A stretch of DNA of 64,000 bases from Lycium barbarum (Eukaryota > Streptophyta > Magnoliopsida > Solanales > Solanaceae), in contig NC_083339.1 of assembly GCF_019175385.1 (NCBI RefSeq), positions 45,475,330 to 45,539,329 of the forward strand, read 5' to 3'. A program made the translations under genes and the position numbers. Positions 10,226 through 21,914 of the stretch are shown in pieces. The notes below the pieces were generated by a model that was given only the letters and a program-made list of their open reading frames with translations, searched no databases and was not told the origin of the DNA. Positions within the stretch are counted from its first letter, which is position 1; every line of letters begins with the position of its first letter.

Positions 10226-12459
10226 TGTTACGCCTCTCGTTTTCGTCGTAGGCGAACCTATGGTTTCCTAGTCGGGTATGCCTCTAGAATAGACCTGAGC
10301 CCAAGTTTTGGAGGTAGAAAGTGTCTTATCCTGTGTACAAAGCTACCACCAGGTATTCCTGGCAATTTACAGGATTAGAAATTGAAAGAATCGAATCGAC
10401 TCAACCTGAACTGATTCAGGAAAATATGCAGACACAAGTCATCATCGGCTGGCCGTCAATATGTCGATGGACCATCGTTATGTGGCGTCATTATGGTTCC
10501 GCAGCCTTGAATCTGCTGGCACAGGTCGACGGAGCAAGTTGACGGACCGTCGACATGTCGACGGGTTGTCGACCCGTTCGTCGAACCGCACCACTGGAAC
10601 TTTTTAGTTCCAAGTATAAATATATGATCCCACGACTTTATTTCTCATTTTTCCCTCTTCCAAGTCAGAGAAAACCCTAGTATATTTACTCCCAATATTT
10701 CCTATCGTAATAGTGGAGATTTGGTAAGATCCGAGCCTCGTAAAACCCGAGCTTGTGAAGAAGAAGGGTGTTCCTAGGGTTTCATAAAAGTTGTGAAGCT
10801 TGGGAAGTTGAAGTTGAAGCTAATCCTTGGAATCTTCGACCCCTCAAGGTATGTAAATGATTTCTACCCTTGTATTTAAGTTAATTATCAAGAGTTTTAG
10901 TGGTTTTAAGTGAAGAGAGGATATTTATAGAAGTGGTAAATGGATGAAGGGTAAGATAGTAACTTGGGGCCATTTTAAGAGATGATTGGGAATGGACTTG
11001 AGTATATTTTGATATGTAAGTGTTGTCATTGTTGTTGTGGATATTGTGGTTGATGTTGGATGGAATGTGAAGTTGAAGAGTTGTAAGCTTACAAGGGAAA
11101 GGTTGTCCATAATTCATTAAGCTCTATTTGCATTTAAAAATTGTTTGTAAATGAGGTAAATAGTCTAATTTAGGCCTACATTATCTTTAATTTAGACTTA
11201 CAAGTTCAAGGAGCAGAAGTTGGACGATTGGATATATTCTAAGGTATGTTAAGGCTGCCCATTTCTTTCTTTTGGCATGATCCTATGATATGAGCCAATA
11301 GCAAGTCATCAAGCTTCCATATTAATCTACTCTTAGAAACACTAGGAGTACTTCAGTCTTTAATGTTCCTATACCCCGTATGATTGCTTCTTCTGTTCAT
11401 TGGTCTTGAGATTTCTTATGATGAAGATGTTAGTTCAAAGGTTGTACATCGGAGGTAATGAGGCTTTATGTCACTCCGAGCGTTCTATTTACACGTTTCG
11501 ATTATGCATTGCATTCATATACATATACATATTGACCCACGAAAAGAAGGCATTATATACACGTGTACTATATGTATATGGGGTATGCGGGAAAGGGATA
11601 GGCGTTATATACACATTACCACCTAATCAGCTGGTGCACCTTAATGATGATATATGGATCGGGCTGTACGTTACTCGACTCTATTATATGGGATATGGAT
11701 CGGGATGAACGTTCCTCAGCACTATGACCTATATATATATATATATATATGAGCACAGTCATCATTAAGAGCATGCATATTATACGCCCACAGAGGCATT
11801 GTCAGTTATACATATTTATGCAGATACATACAGATACTAGTTCATACAAATACATGCAGATAGTCATTTCAGCATATGAGTTCAGATTTTTTCGTGACTC
11901 TTATATATATATATACATGTTAGTATTATGTCTTACCTACTCAATACATTATCTGTACTGACTCCCCATTGCTCGGGGGGCTGCGTTTATGCCTGCAGGT
12001 TCAGGTAGACCGACAGCTGGTCCAGCTCAGTAGGACCTCTATATTCAGCAGTGGTCAGTGTGCTCCATTTGATCCGGAGCTGCAGTCAATTTTGGTATGC
12101 CACCCTTTTGAGATGTATATGCATATGGGTATGACGGGGCCCTGTCCCGTTCTTTTTATAGCTTTATACCAGTAGAGGTCTGTTGACAGTTGTATGTATT
12201 AGTCAGATGATATAGCCTTGCCGGCTTCTATTCTTTTATGTACAGTATATGTAGCAGCCTAGCCGTCTTGCATTGTTCCTTCAGCATGTATATGTATATA
12301 TATAGATTGTACAGATTTTATGATGTCACCCCCATTTGTGAGATCCGTTTGAGTCACCTATGGGCCCTTGATGTTCAGTATGGTTCAGATATGTGTATCG
12401 GGGTGTTTGGTCACTAGCGGTCAGACACTCGTCACGACTCATCGTTTTGGGTCATAACA
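10226..12459 (+). repeat. 5' LTR of element C (2234 bp)
   Basis: Starts TGTTACGCCTCTCG and ends GGGTCATAACA before the PBS. A cluster of GTCGACGG/CCGTCGAC-type palindromes lies at 10440-10585, directly upstream of a TATA box. The donor-like motif and TTTCTTTCTTTTGGCATGA are at 11241-11280. The tandem hairpin module is at 11945-12000 and the third hairpin (ACGGG, heptaloop, CCCGT) at 12134-12150. An (AT)n tract is near 11730. The 3' LTR shares its layout throughout. Confidence 0.93.
10615..10622 (+). promoter_or_regulatory. TATA box of the element C 5' LTR
   Basis: TATAAATA lies about 30 bases downstream of the palindrome cluster and is kept in the 3' LTR at 45972-45979. It marks the probable U3/R border 30 bases further on. 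Confidence 0.6.
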
Positions 12460-12463
12460 GAAG

Positions 12464-12475
12464 TGGTATCAGAGG
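12464..12475 (+). other. Primer-binding site of element C
   Basis: TGGTATCAGAGG starts four bases after the LTR end. Eleven of twelve bases match the initiator-Met tRNA complement; the final C has become G. Confidence 0.88.
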
Positions 12476-12510
12476 AGTTCCATCCTAGGGTTGTCTATAG
12501 ACTATGTCTA

Positions 12511-12564
12511 GTAGAGTCTTGCTTATGGGTGTGATGTGCACCACACTTATAAACAGGAGGCTAC
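12511..12564 (+). other. Leader hairpin downstream of the PBS (element C)
   Basis: GTAGAGTCTTGCTTAT pairs with ATAAACAGGAGGCTAC across an inner GTGTG/CACAC stem. One extra mismatch relative to elements B and I3 fits its age. Confidence 0.55.
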
Positions 12565-12660
12565 CGAACATTTAGGATGATGTCATTCTTTCGCTCCTTG
12601 ATCGTACGATAGAGCCATGTGTTAAGCGTTCTCTTTCTAATGAATTATTCTGACTTCAGC

Positions 12661-13505
12661 GATGCCACACAAGAAAGCTACAGCTGCCCAGAAGGGCAAG
12701 AGAGCGGCAGGTGAGGCCACTAGCCGTACTCGGCAGGCTACTAGGGCTCAGGATGAGATTTAGAACGAGAGCCCGTCTGAGACATCGCATACCCTGCCTC
12801 CAGCACCTGCCCCAGTGCCCCCAGTTCCTCAGCCAGATGCACCGGGCCAGGACGTGTGGGATGTTGTACGGTTATTGACTAGATTGGTAGCCGCCCAGGC
12901 CTAGCGATAAGGAGCTGGTGTTGACCAGGTAGACCGGGCTGGTAGTTCGAGGGTTAAGACTTTTCTCAGATTAGATCCTCGAGCGTTTTCTATGATAAAG
13001 CAAAATATGGACCCCCAGGATTCATTGATGGTATGCAGAGGACCTTGAGGGTTATGCACGTCATGAGTTCGAGTATGTAAAGTTGGCTTCGTATAGGCTT
13101 CGTGATAATGCAGTAGAGTGGTATCAGAATTGGGAGCTATCTAGGAGAGAGAATGCCGCTCTAACTGTTTGGCGAGAGTTTTCAGATGCTTTTATTTGCC
13201 ATTATTTACCTCAGAAGTCCGACAAGCCCGAACAGAGAGGTTTCTGCATATTGATCAAGGCAGTATGAGTGTTCAGGAGTATTGTGTGTATTTTGATTCT
13301 ATGTCTAGGTATGCCCCAACCATGGTGGCTGAGATGGAGGACAAATTTCATCGTTGTTTGGCTGGTCTAGGGCCACATCTGATAGATACTTGTACGACTG
13401 CTGCATTACAGCATAGATATCTCCCGTATACAGGCCTATGCACAGAATCTGGAAGATCGTAAGCCTCAGAGGAGGACAAGGCGTGACCATGACTGGGGCC
13501 ATGGC
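12661..13505 (+). pseudogene. gag: Gag of element C, N-terminal and capsid part
   Basis: The ATG at 12661 gives MPHKKATAAQKGKRAAGEATSR, matching family gag starts. Stops appear in the N-terminal region, and frames shift before the capsid core, which is readable at 13083-13268 (MASYRLRDNAVEWYQNWELSR, FICHYLP) and in another frame at 13169-13462 (YCVYFDSMSRYAPTMVAEMEDKF). The sequence breaks at 13505, where ATGGC precedes the LTR of I1; it resumes at 39064 with the same five bases. It is a dead gag. Confidence 0.88.
13501..13505. other. Target-site duplication, left copy (I1)
   Basis: ATGGC, identical to 39064-39068 on the far side of I1. Both lie in the gag of element C. Confidence 0.92.
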
Positions 13506-15536
13506 TGTCACGACCTGACTAGGGGCCGTGACGGGTACCCGGGGCTAACCACCGAGCACCGCTCATTCCCTTACTCGTCATAGTCCTTATACACTTCTTT
13601 ACCAATCATATGCACAAAATCATAGGAAACCTATTTTTCATTTGGAAACATAATTACCTTATATACATAAGCCCTCCAGCTATCAAAATAATATTTACAT
13701 ACGAGGAGAACCCGTGAGACCATACTACCCACATACGTATCTACGAGCCTTTACTAGAATGCTAGACATAGGGACGGGACAGGACCCCGTCATGCCCAAA
13801 ATACATATATATATATATATATACATAAAAGAATAAGTCAGTGGATCCTCCGGAACAATGGAGTGCCCTCAAGTCAGCTAATAGATCCTATGAGTCTGGA
13901 TCACCTCCCTGTCTACCTGTGGGCATGAACACAGCGTCCAAAGAAAACGTACGTCAGTACGAACATTGTACTGAGTAGGTGAGACATGAATGAAATAAGC
14001 ATAATAGAAGAATCATAGACCATAGGAGGAAGATATAACCTGCATGAGTGTCATAGGTAAATACGTGTCATACATATATCATATATTTATATAATCACGG
14101 AGCATGTATCATCATGGCACATATATTATCACATCATCATCATCGTTAACCCGCGTCTGGGTAACCATCATATGCCGCCCACTAGTGGTGTCATGTCCGG
14201 CCCTCTAGGCACGGTGTAATCATAGCAACCCGCATTAGCGGTGACATGTCCGACCATCTAGGAAGGGTGTAATCATAGCAGCCCGCATTAGCGGTGACAT
14301 GTCTGGCCATCTAGGCAGGGTGTAATCATAGCAGCCCGCATTAGCTGTGACATGTCCGGCCATCTAGGCACGGTGTAATCATATCGTCACATAATCATTC
14401 ATAACTTAACATTTTCATACCTCGCATAAGTATATCATAAACTTACGTTATTGATCATCTCATAGACATATCATGACTTAGCATCATTATACATTTATCA
14501 TTAGAAACATACATTAGAACTTGAAGGCAACTATGGCTATGTCAGGGTCATAGTCCATTATTGCATTCTCTCACATATAATACTTCTTCCATGTTCTAAA
14601 TGTCATTCATAACATATTTATAATCACAACATATCAATAATCATGACTCAATCCAAGCCTTTACCCAACAATGACACTATTCACACATTCATGACCCATT
14701 TCCTATATCCTTCTACAATTCAAGTGTCTTAGCCTTCCAACACCTTAAACAACATGAAATGATCATAAAACTCACCTTATATGATGGATGAACAAACCTT
14801 TAGTGGAACTTCTCTTCTTGCCCAAAACCCTAGTTCACTTCCAGTGATATTCCTTGGCTTGGATGAACTTTAATGTACTTCTTACACTTGATTCACTTAG
14901 ATTGATGTAGTTGATCACTAATATTCCTTGAATTCTTGGGGGAGAAATGTTCTAGAGAGTTCTAGAGAGAAAGTTAGTGAAAAGGGAAATGAAATGAAAT
15001 GAACTTGGTCCCTTATTAAATACACAAAATCTGTCCCGACCAGTTTCTACGGGCCAACAAACGGTCCGTATAAATTATACTAACCGTATATCTGGCTGTA
15101 GATTTGGTCTAGACAGAGGTGCTAATCTGGGCTGATTATACGGTTGAACATATGGCCCGTATGTTTTATACGGCCAGTATGTTTGGCCGTATAATGCCCT
15201 GTTTTCCGAAGTTCGTTCTCGTCGACTCATTTGATCTCCAATCCTTATGGAACCTTTTTGACACTTGTTTAACACCTCATTAACAATATAAGGGTCGTTA
15301 TAGCTCTTCTCCAAAGCATCATTAAGTCATCATTAATTCGTTACTCATAAATCCTTTCCGATACATAACGTATACCTTGCCTTTCTTGGCAAACTTTCTT
15401 CTATTACCTCGAATGCCTTCGAGGTCTCAAATAGGATCATCCAATGATATTTCTTACTTATTGAAACATCGAATACTTCGTTCCCCTCATTAGTCTATCC
15501 ACTATGCATCAACGAAATTTTTTCCGAGGTGTAACA
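13506..15536 (-). repeat. 3' LTR of I1 (2031 bp, internally deleted)
   Basis: Plus strand starts TGTCACGACCTGACTAGG and ends CGAGGTGTAACA. The third hairpin is at 13773-13791 and the tandem hairpin module at 13917-13976. About four copies of a 53-bp repeat (core GCATTAGCGGTGACATGTC) fill 14180-14385. A TACGG/CCGTA palindrome cluster is at 15050-15200. Near 14547 the sequence jumps, compared with the partner LTR, from a point equivalent to about 37470 to one near 38065: roughly 590 bp are missing, including the donor-like motif. Confidence 0.9.
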
Positions 15537-15551
15537 TTCTTCCCCCCTTTT
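15537..15551 (-). other. Polypurine tract of I1
   Basis: The minus strand carries AAAAGGGGGGAAGAA directly upstream of the 3' LTR start. Confidence 0.85.
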
Positions 15552-15602
15552 GGAACATTCGTCCTTGAATGTTAAGCACTTGGGAATTCTATGAAAATTT
15601 CC

Positions 15603-15930
15603 CAAGTCATTCTTCCCGGTTGTTATTTTGCCATAAGACCTTAACTAAGGCCACTTCTTTATTTCGAAGTCTCCGTACTTGCCTATCTAATATGACAATG
15701 GGTACCTCTTCATAAATCAACTTTTTTGTCACATGATCATCATTTACTGGCACGATCCTAGTAGGCTTTCCAACATATTTACGAAGCACCGAGACATGGA
15801 AAACTAGGTGAACTGACTCCAAATCAGGAGGTAGATCTAATTCATAAGCCACCTTGCCTATTGGCGCACCACCTCATAAGACCTAATGTATCGGGGACTA
15901 AGCTTCCCCTTCATTTCGTGGTTTTTTTTT
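15603..15930 (-). pseudogene. pol: Integrase C-terminus and chromodomain remnant of I1
   Basis: The minus strand encodes AYELDLPPDLESVHLVFHVS, LRKYVGKPTRIVPV, YEEVPIVILDRQVRRLRNKE and VKVLWQNNNREE, colinear with residues after about 758 of the element A ORF. A one-base loss turns the following MTW into a stop. Upstream the frame also breaks within the segment equivalent to [13 protein letters not shown], and homology fades beyond about 15930. It is the only pol remnant seen in I1. Confidence 0.85.
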
Positions 15931-15942
15931 GCATTCGTAAGT

Positions 15943-17637
15943 TGTCACACCCCAGGGCTACCGTAGCACGCGTATATCATGTACTTATGTCATATTCCAA
16001 GTAATTGTCCTATTTATTCCTAACAGTAATCGCAACTCAGCATTTCAACTCAGTTTACCATATGTTTTCCTTCAACTGACCCAGAGCATCATGACTACAT
16101 TATCCTTGTTTTACCTCTTACTCCTCTTTTAAGTACCCACTTGGTTTCATTGGCGACGCATAAATAACTGCAAGTTACATAATTGTCCTTGTGTGATTCG
16201 TGTACATACACATCTATACATATACATGTATCCATATCCGTATCTGTATTCATAATCGTACTCATTTACATATCGTATCCATGGTCATATTCATATACAT
16301 ATTATTTACATAGCATGCCCGACCACGAAGGTTCGGTGTTTCGCGTACCCGACCATGACTAGGGTCGGTGATCATTCCTACCAAAAGTCTTTTGTCTATC
16401 TGTAGCAACTTATCTTATCATGCTCTCTTCCTTCCTTTACTTTTCCCTTGATTATCAAACCTTATGTTCTACTACAGAAAAATTTAGGTCTCTTTCTTCA
16501 TTGTCACTTATAAATAGTAATATCATTAACAACGACTCTACCACTAGTGCCTTTGCCTCCATTCTATTATCACATCGCCATCCTTTACAATACCCCTTGA
16601 GTTATTTGTTCTCAATGTCATGTGGCTCAAGGTCTTCGCAAATGGTTTCCCATATAGTCTCAGATGCCTGCTCAATTCGTGTTCGTTTATTTATTAGTCA
16701 TCAGACTCATTTATGCATAACTCTCACTCTTTGTTTTAGAGTCTATATCTGTCACATCTTAGAGTCCATCGTTTCAATCTCTTCACTCGTATTCTCTTTA
16801 CTCGATTTCCCCCCTTTAAGGGTTTTACTTGTACCCTTCTCAAATCCGTTGCCTCACCTTCAAATCATGAATTCATATTCCCCTCACTACACTACCTCTT
16901 ATTCATACGGTTTCCCATAATCTATAGCTACAATAATTCATGTGTGAAGTCTTAACATACTCACCTTGCAGTCTTGTAACCAAATAATACAACCGATATA
17001 GCAATCCGAACAAGGATATATTTTACTTAGCTCATCTGGTAGTTATGAGTCAATGTCTAAATCTGCTCCAATTAACAACTTTTGTCCCATAGGGATGCTC
17101 ACAATAGTAGTGGGTCTGGTTATCCATAAAGTTTGTATAATGTCACTTGCCCTTTTCTTCGGTGCTCAAAGTTCACTTGTAACGCCATCTTTGTCTTCTA
17201 GGGCCTAAGTCTTATGCGTCACTAATACCCCTCATGCCTCATATTCTTTTACTCTTGTTTTGCACTCAACACAGATTTCAAAACCAATCATAATAGTATT
17301 ATCTTTGTCGTTGATGATGGCTTTACTCTATCGCTTCATCGTCGTACGGTAAACTCATAACTCATGATCATTTTCAACTTTATACTTCATATACTTTACT
17401 CATTCTAACTTGGTATAGGAAATTCGTAGGAGATGCACCTTCCTTTAATCATAACACAACTACTTCTTAAGCACGCGTACTTCGTATATTTCCTTTTCTC
17501 TCTATTCTCATTCTTATTCCTTTACATTCCTTCCTCCTCAATTTATCTTGTTTTCTCCCGTTTTATAGTCAATCCTTTATTCTTCGTAAGAGGGACCCTA
17601 TCCTTAACTTAGTACCGCTTTGTCCTTTAGAACATAC
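15943..17637 (-). repeat. Non-coding I1 interior, left part, with LTR-like segment
   Basis: At 15943 the sequence changes to TGTCACACCCCAGGG, an LTR-like terminus. The stretch 16200-16380 (repeated CATATCC/GTATCC runs, then CCCGACCACGAAGGTTCGG) resembles I2 near 39850-40070. From about 16390 it is pyrimidine-rich on the plus strand with no credible gene; the ORF at 16420-16920 is compositional. It may be the remains of an inserted LTR or a non-coding 3' region like that of I3. TAAGT occurs before it (15938-15942) and again at 21617-21621 after CA, a weak hint of a target duplication. Confidence 0.4.
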
Positions 17638-20503
17638 TGTTATAGCCCGTATTTTGTACGTTCGGATAATTCAAGATAATTGCGAGAAGATAAGGGCAAG
17701 ACTATTTTCCAAAATTATTTTAATGTATAAGTTGTTTATTAGTATGGAAATGTTGAGGAAGGCTAAGGGTAAAAAGGAAAATTCACAAGTGGTTCATGGT
17801 AATGTTAAGGAAGGCTAGGGGCAAGAAGGACATTTCACAAGAAAAAAATTCAAGAAGGTTCAAGAATGAACCACCATGGTCGTGTGGTATATGGGTCCCA
17901 CCCATGGCCATGTGTCCATATTTTTACTTGAAGGGCCTAATTATATATATACACATAAGTGGTCAAGCAAGACATATTCATCTTTGAATTAAGAAGCTTG
18001 TAGAAAAAAAAAAGAAAAAAAAGAGATAGAAGCCATTCAGCCATGGCTTCCAAAATTGAGCCATGGAAAATTGATCAAGAAAAATTATTTTCTTCTAGAA
18101 TTTCAACCAAGTGGAACGTCCCTAACACCATGGAGGAGTGGTTGGAGCAATCAAATCATTTATTTGTGCAATATATACCCCTAGCCGAATGAAGAGATAA
18201 GTGGAGAAAGGTATGTGTTCAATCTTCTTTTACATGTATTATGGGTGATTTGTACATGTTGTAGTGTGTAGAAATGAATGAAAATCATGAATTTGGTGTG
18301 TTGGGGTGTTGGCCGTGTATATGTTATGTTGTGTAGGAATGATGAACTAATTTTTATTTAGTATTTGATTGTTGTAATTGTGGATTCCATGATGAAAATG
18401 AAGGTTTGGTGACTTGAAATGAAGTTGTAATCGTTGTGGGATTGTTGTAGAAGCTAATGTGATTTTAATATAGTTTCTTGTAATTATGAGAATGAAGTTG
18501 TTAATGCATAGACTATTGTTATAGTTCATGAATTTGGAAGGAAAGAATGTGTTGTTGTTAAATATGTTGAGTTTAGAAGGGTTCGGGTGGTAGGTATAAT
18601 TTATGAATTCGAAAGAAGGAAATATGTTGTTATTGTTCTTGTTGAATTTAGAAGGGTTCGGGTGAAGTGGTATGTTGGTTGGGTTGTTTGAACATTATGT
18701 GAATTGTTTGAATGTTCTTGAACCATGTTAGAATATATTATTGATTGATTGTTGAAGTTGTTAGTATGATTGTTGGTATTGTTGTTGATAATTTGGCCGA
18801 GTTGAATTCTTGGATTGTTGTTGATAGATTGGCCGAGTTAGATCTCGGGGATGGTGTATTTACAGGGGAAATGCTGCCGAAATTTCGGTAGAATATAAAT
18901 GAACTCATTTGAAAGACTAAGACAAGGATATGACGATGAGTCTAATGATTTTGTCGATTCTCTTGAATGTAGACTAGCAAGCCTGGACAATTAAGCGTAG
19001 CTAATAGGGCGTGGAACAGGTATGTAAGGCTTACCCTTTCTTTCTTTTGGCATGATCCTTGTGAAACGAACAAGACGATATGTATATGATTCCAAAGAAA
19101 CTCCCATTCTTAGAGCCACTAAGATGGCTAACGTTCTTGATTTCCATAAGCTGTTTCATATGGTTTTGATGTGTATCTATGATGTCTGAAGTTCTGTTTG
19201 ATATGTTTCCGAATAGCATTCGAGAGATAATTGATATGACTAATGTCTTGATTTTCAAATGATAGCACGTTTGATTATTCCATTGAGTCTTTGATATATT
19301 TTGATACGTACATATGGTTCCAAAAGCTCTATTTGATTTGACCCATAACGATATTCGAAAGGTACCTAACATGATTGTTGCTTTGATTTTCTAAAAATGG
19401 TTTCTGAAACGTTCGTAGAAGGTTCTGCACTAAAACGTCCATAACTTTTTCATACTAACTCGGATTGACTCGAAACGTGTTTGTGATTCTCAAGTGTCGA
19501 TTTGCGCACCTATCTATCAAGTCTTGATTTATATGCATATAGTTTCTCACTACTCTGCTCGTGCACGCCTCAATATGTCTTCCACTGAGTCCTGGGCCGG
19601 GTATGTTATCGCGCGCTCTTCACTGCATTGTTCACCGCGTCCCTAGTTAGAGGGCCGGGATCTGTTATATGCATATACGTTTAAAGTATGATGTGGTATA
19701 TGCATTCTGAAGTATGATGTGTTCTGGAGTATGATGTGTGACGGAGATATTCCCTATTCCGAAGTATGATGTGTTATGGCGCCAGTGATGGGGTGGCGAC
19801 CATGTTCTATTCACCGAGTCCTACAATGGGCCAGATATGGCATGCATGATTTGTGTCTTGAAAATAAACATTTTGGTATTCTGGATGATTTGCTTATTTG
19901 CTGTACTAATTCTGACATATGACATCGGCATACATGATTTGTGTTTTGAAAATAAGCATTTTAAGCATTCTGGATAATGTACTTACTTTTGAAATGTTTG
20001 TTTCGATTATGGTTCTGTTTTCTGTATTCCATGCCTTACATACTCAGTACATATTCCGTACTGACCCCCTTTCTTCGGGGGCTGAGTTTCATGCCGCGCA
20101 GGAACACCCAGATGAGTAGAAGCTATTATAGAAGATGTTCCAGCGGAATTGGCAAGCTCCATTTGCTCCTGGAGTGTTGCCGAGTCATAGTATTCATGCT
20201 ATGGTATCTTGGTCGATGTTAGAGACTTTGCAGACAGAGTCGTGGGTATAGAATGTCAGTCATGTAAGCGGCTCCACCAGCCGATGTGTCATTATGTATT
20301 ATGTTACAAATTCTTTATGATTACAGATTTACTTGCCTTGAGAACGATGAAAAAATGATTCTGCAAGCCCTTATTATGTATTTTATTCTTATTTGATTTA
20401 AAGAGTCCAAAGCGGTTATGTGTGTAGTAAGAGTCAGCGGGTTCACTCGGCCCTAGGTAAGGGTCGGGTGCCCATCACACCCTAGCAAGATTAGGGTGTG
20501 ACA
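17638..20503 (+). repeat. Solo LTR N (2866 bp)
   Basis: Starts TGTTATAGCCCGTATTTTG and ends TTAGGGTGTGACA. Flanks are CATAC (17633-17637) and TATAC (20504-20508), a target duplication with one change. No interior or second LTR is present, so it is a solo LTR left by LTR-LTR recombination. It is related to the element A LTR, and G (57058) is a reverse-oriented fragment of the same type. The donor-like motif and TTTCTTTCTTTTGGCATGA are at 19019-19050. The tandem hairpin module is at 20043-20102; the third hairpin is absent. Confidence 0.88.
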
Positions 20504-21914
20504 TATACTACCTTTGCACAATCCATTCCTTGCTTCCAAAACTTATTCTGTTCGTTCTTATCATCCCCTCTCATACTTATTGTGTTGATCCTTTTCCTAA
20601 CAATCGACCTATTTCGTTATTCATCTTTCTGTAGTCTTGGTCTCTTACATCCGGCTAAAGATATCACTTATAATCTTGATTATGCCAATCACAAACTACT
20701 GCTACTTTGCCATATCACTTTTCTCTGATTTTTTTTTTAAGTTGACTTCCCCCTTTTTGCTGGCTATCATTTATGCCATTAAGGAATCCCTATGCTAGAC
20801 TTTCCCCTAACAAGGTCTTTTAAGCTTTCTCATCTACTGCCCCATGGCTCGCTTGCTGGTTTCACTCTTGCATTCACTCTTTATTCATATAGAACATGTC
20901 ACATCCTTAGTCGTTTCCTCGCTATACTTTGTATTACAATTCTTGTTACGTTCTCATTATATCTTGATCATAATCAACGCTATAGAGTGCCACTTCTTTA
21001 CCTCATTTGCAAGCCTACTCATAAAATAGAATAAACCTTGCGAAGTAAGCATACTCAACCTGTTATTCTTTCTAATCAGTTCTATTACACTTACCATATA
21101 AATTGTTTTACCAACGTATTCTCATTCATTATAACCCTTCGTATTCATACCTCTGTCTCCGGGTACTATTACTTTATTTGCTAGTAAACTTATCATATTT
21201 TACTTATACTTATCCATCCAACCAATACTTCAGTGTCACACTCTATTGGGGTTACCCTTTCTCTTTACCGTATCAATGTTGCTCTTATAACTACTGTTAC
21301 TATCAATTCAATAGTATTTAACTCATCTCGTGTAGTTGTTAATGATACTCATAACTTAATCTCGTCCTGCCATTACCTTGTTGCACAACATCTCTTCTTG
21401 TTAGAACACGTCACAAGCTTATACCTTATCTCCTTTAGATTCTAGGAAAAATTTCGGCAGCGTTTCTCTTGTAAGCATAACAATCCCAAACATGCACATA
21501 GCCCAGAAAACACGTCTGATGTCTCAATAGGACATATATCGGAACACATATAATGCGTAACTAAACAACACAAGATCACTTACCATTAAAGGATATAAAT
21601 AATAGGGCTTGTCTCATAAGTTTTGCCTGCACACTCGGTCTAGAATTCCAATATCTATATACATACACATATTATTTATATTCACTCACTGTCAATCAAC
21701 TTACTCATAAATAATGGTTCTGGCTATCACTAGGTCCCTAACAAATATAGTCATCTCGAATTGTTGGATTGGCTCAGATTTTTCATCTCAACGCAATCAT
21801 CACAACGGGAGTGTTACAAGACAGCATAGGATCCGAATCAATCGATGCACACATATCATAAGAGGATACTAGCAATATGCCTGGGACAATATCGGGGGGA
21901 GACTCAAGATCCTA
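20504..21914 (-). repeat. Non-coding I1 interior, right part
   Basis: This continues the pyrimidine-rich sequence interrupted by solo LTR N. Small plus-strand ORFs (20498-21445) overlap in several frames and have no recognisable protein. Near 21450 AATTTCGGCAGCGTTTC resembles the GGCAGCATTTCCCC motif of the LTRs in this window. The part next to gag (21840-21914) may include a diverged gag C-terminus or untranslated sequence. Confidence 0.4.

Noticed and set aside
14180..14385. Regularly spaced repeats resembling a CRISPR array
   Set aside because: Units of 53 bp are head-to-tail without unique spacers, inside a plant LTR.
16420..16920. 166-aa Ser/Leu-rich ORF
   Set aside because: It lies in pyrimidine-rich non-coding sequence of I1 with no recognisable domain; composition alone explains it.
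15938..21621. Possible retroelement insertion flanked by TAAGT
   Set aside because: The right boundary rests on CA plus five bases only, which can easily occur by chance over this distance; kept as a remark, not as an element.
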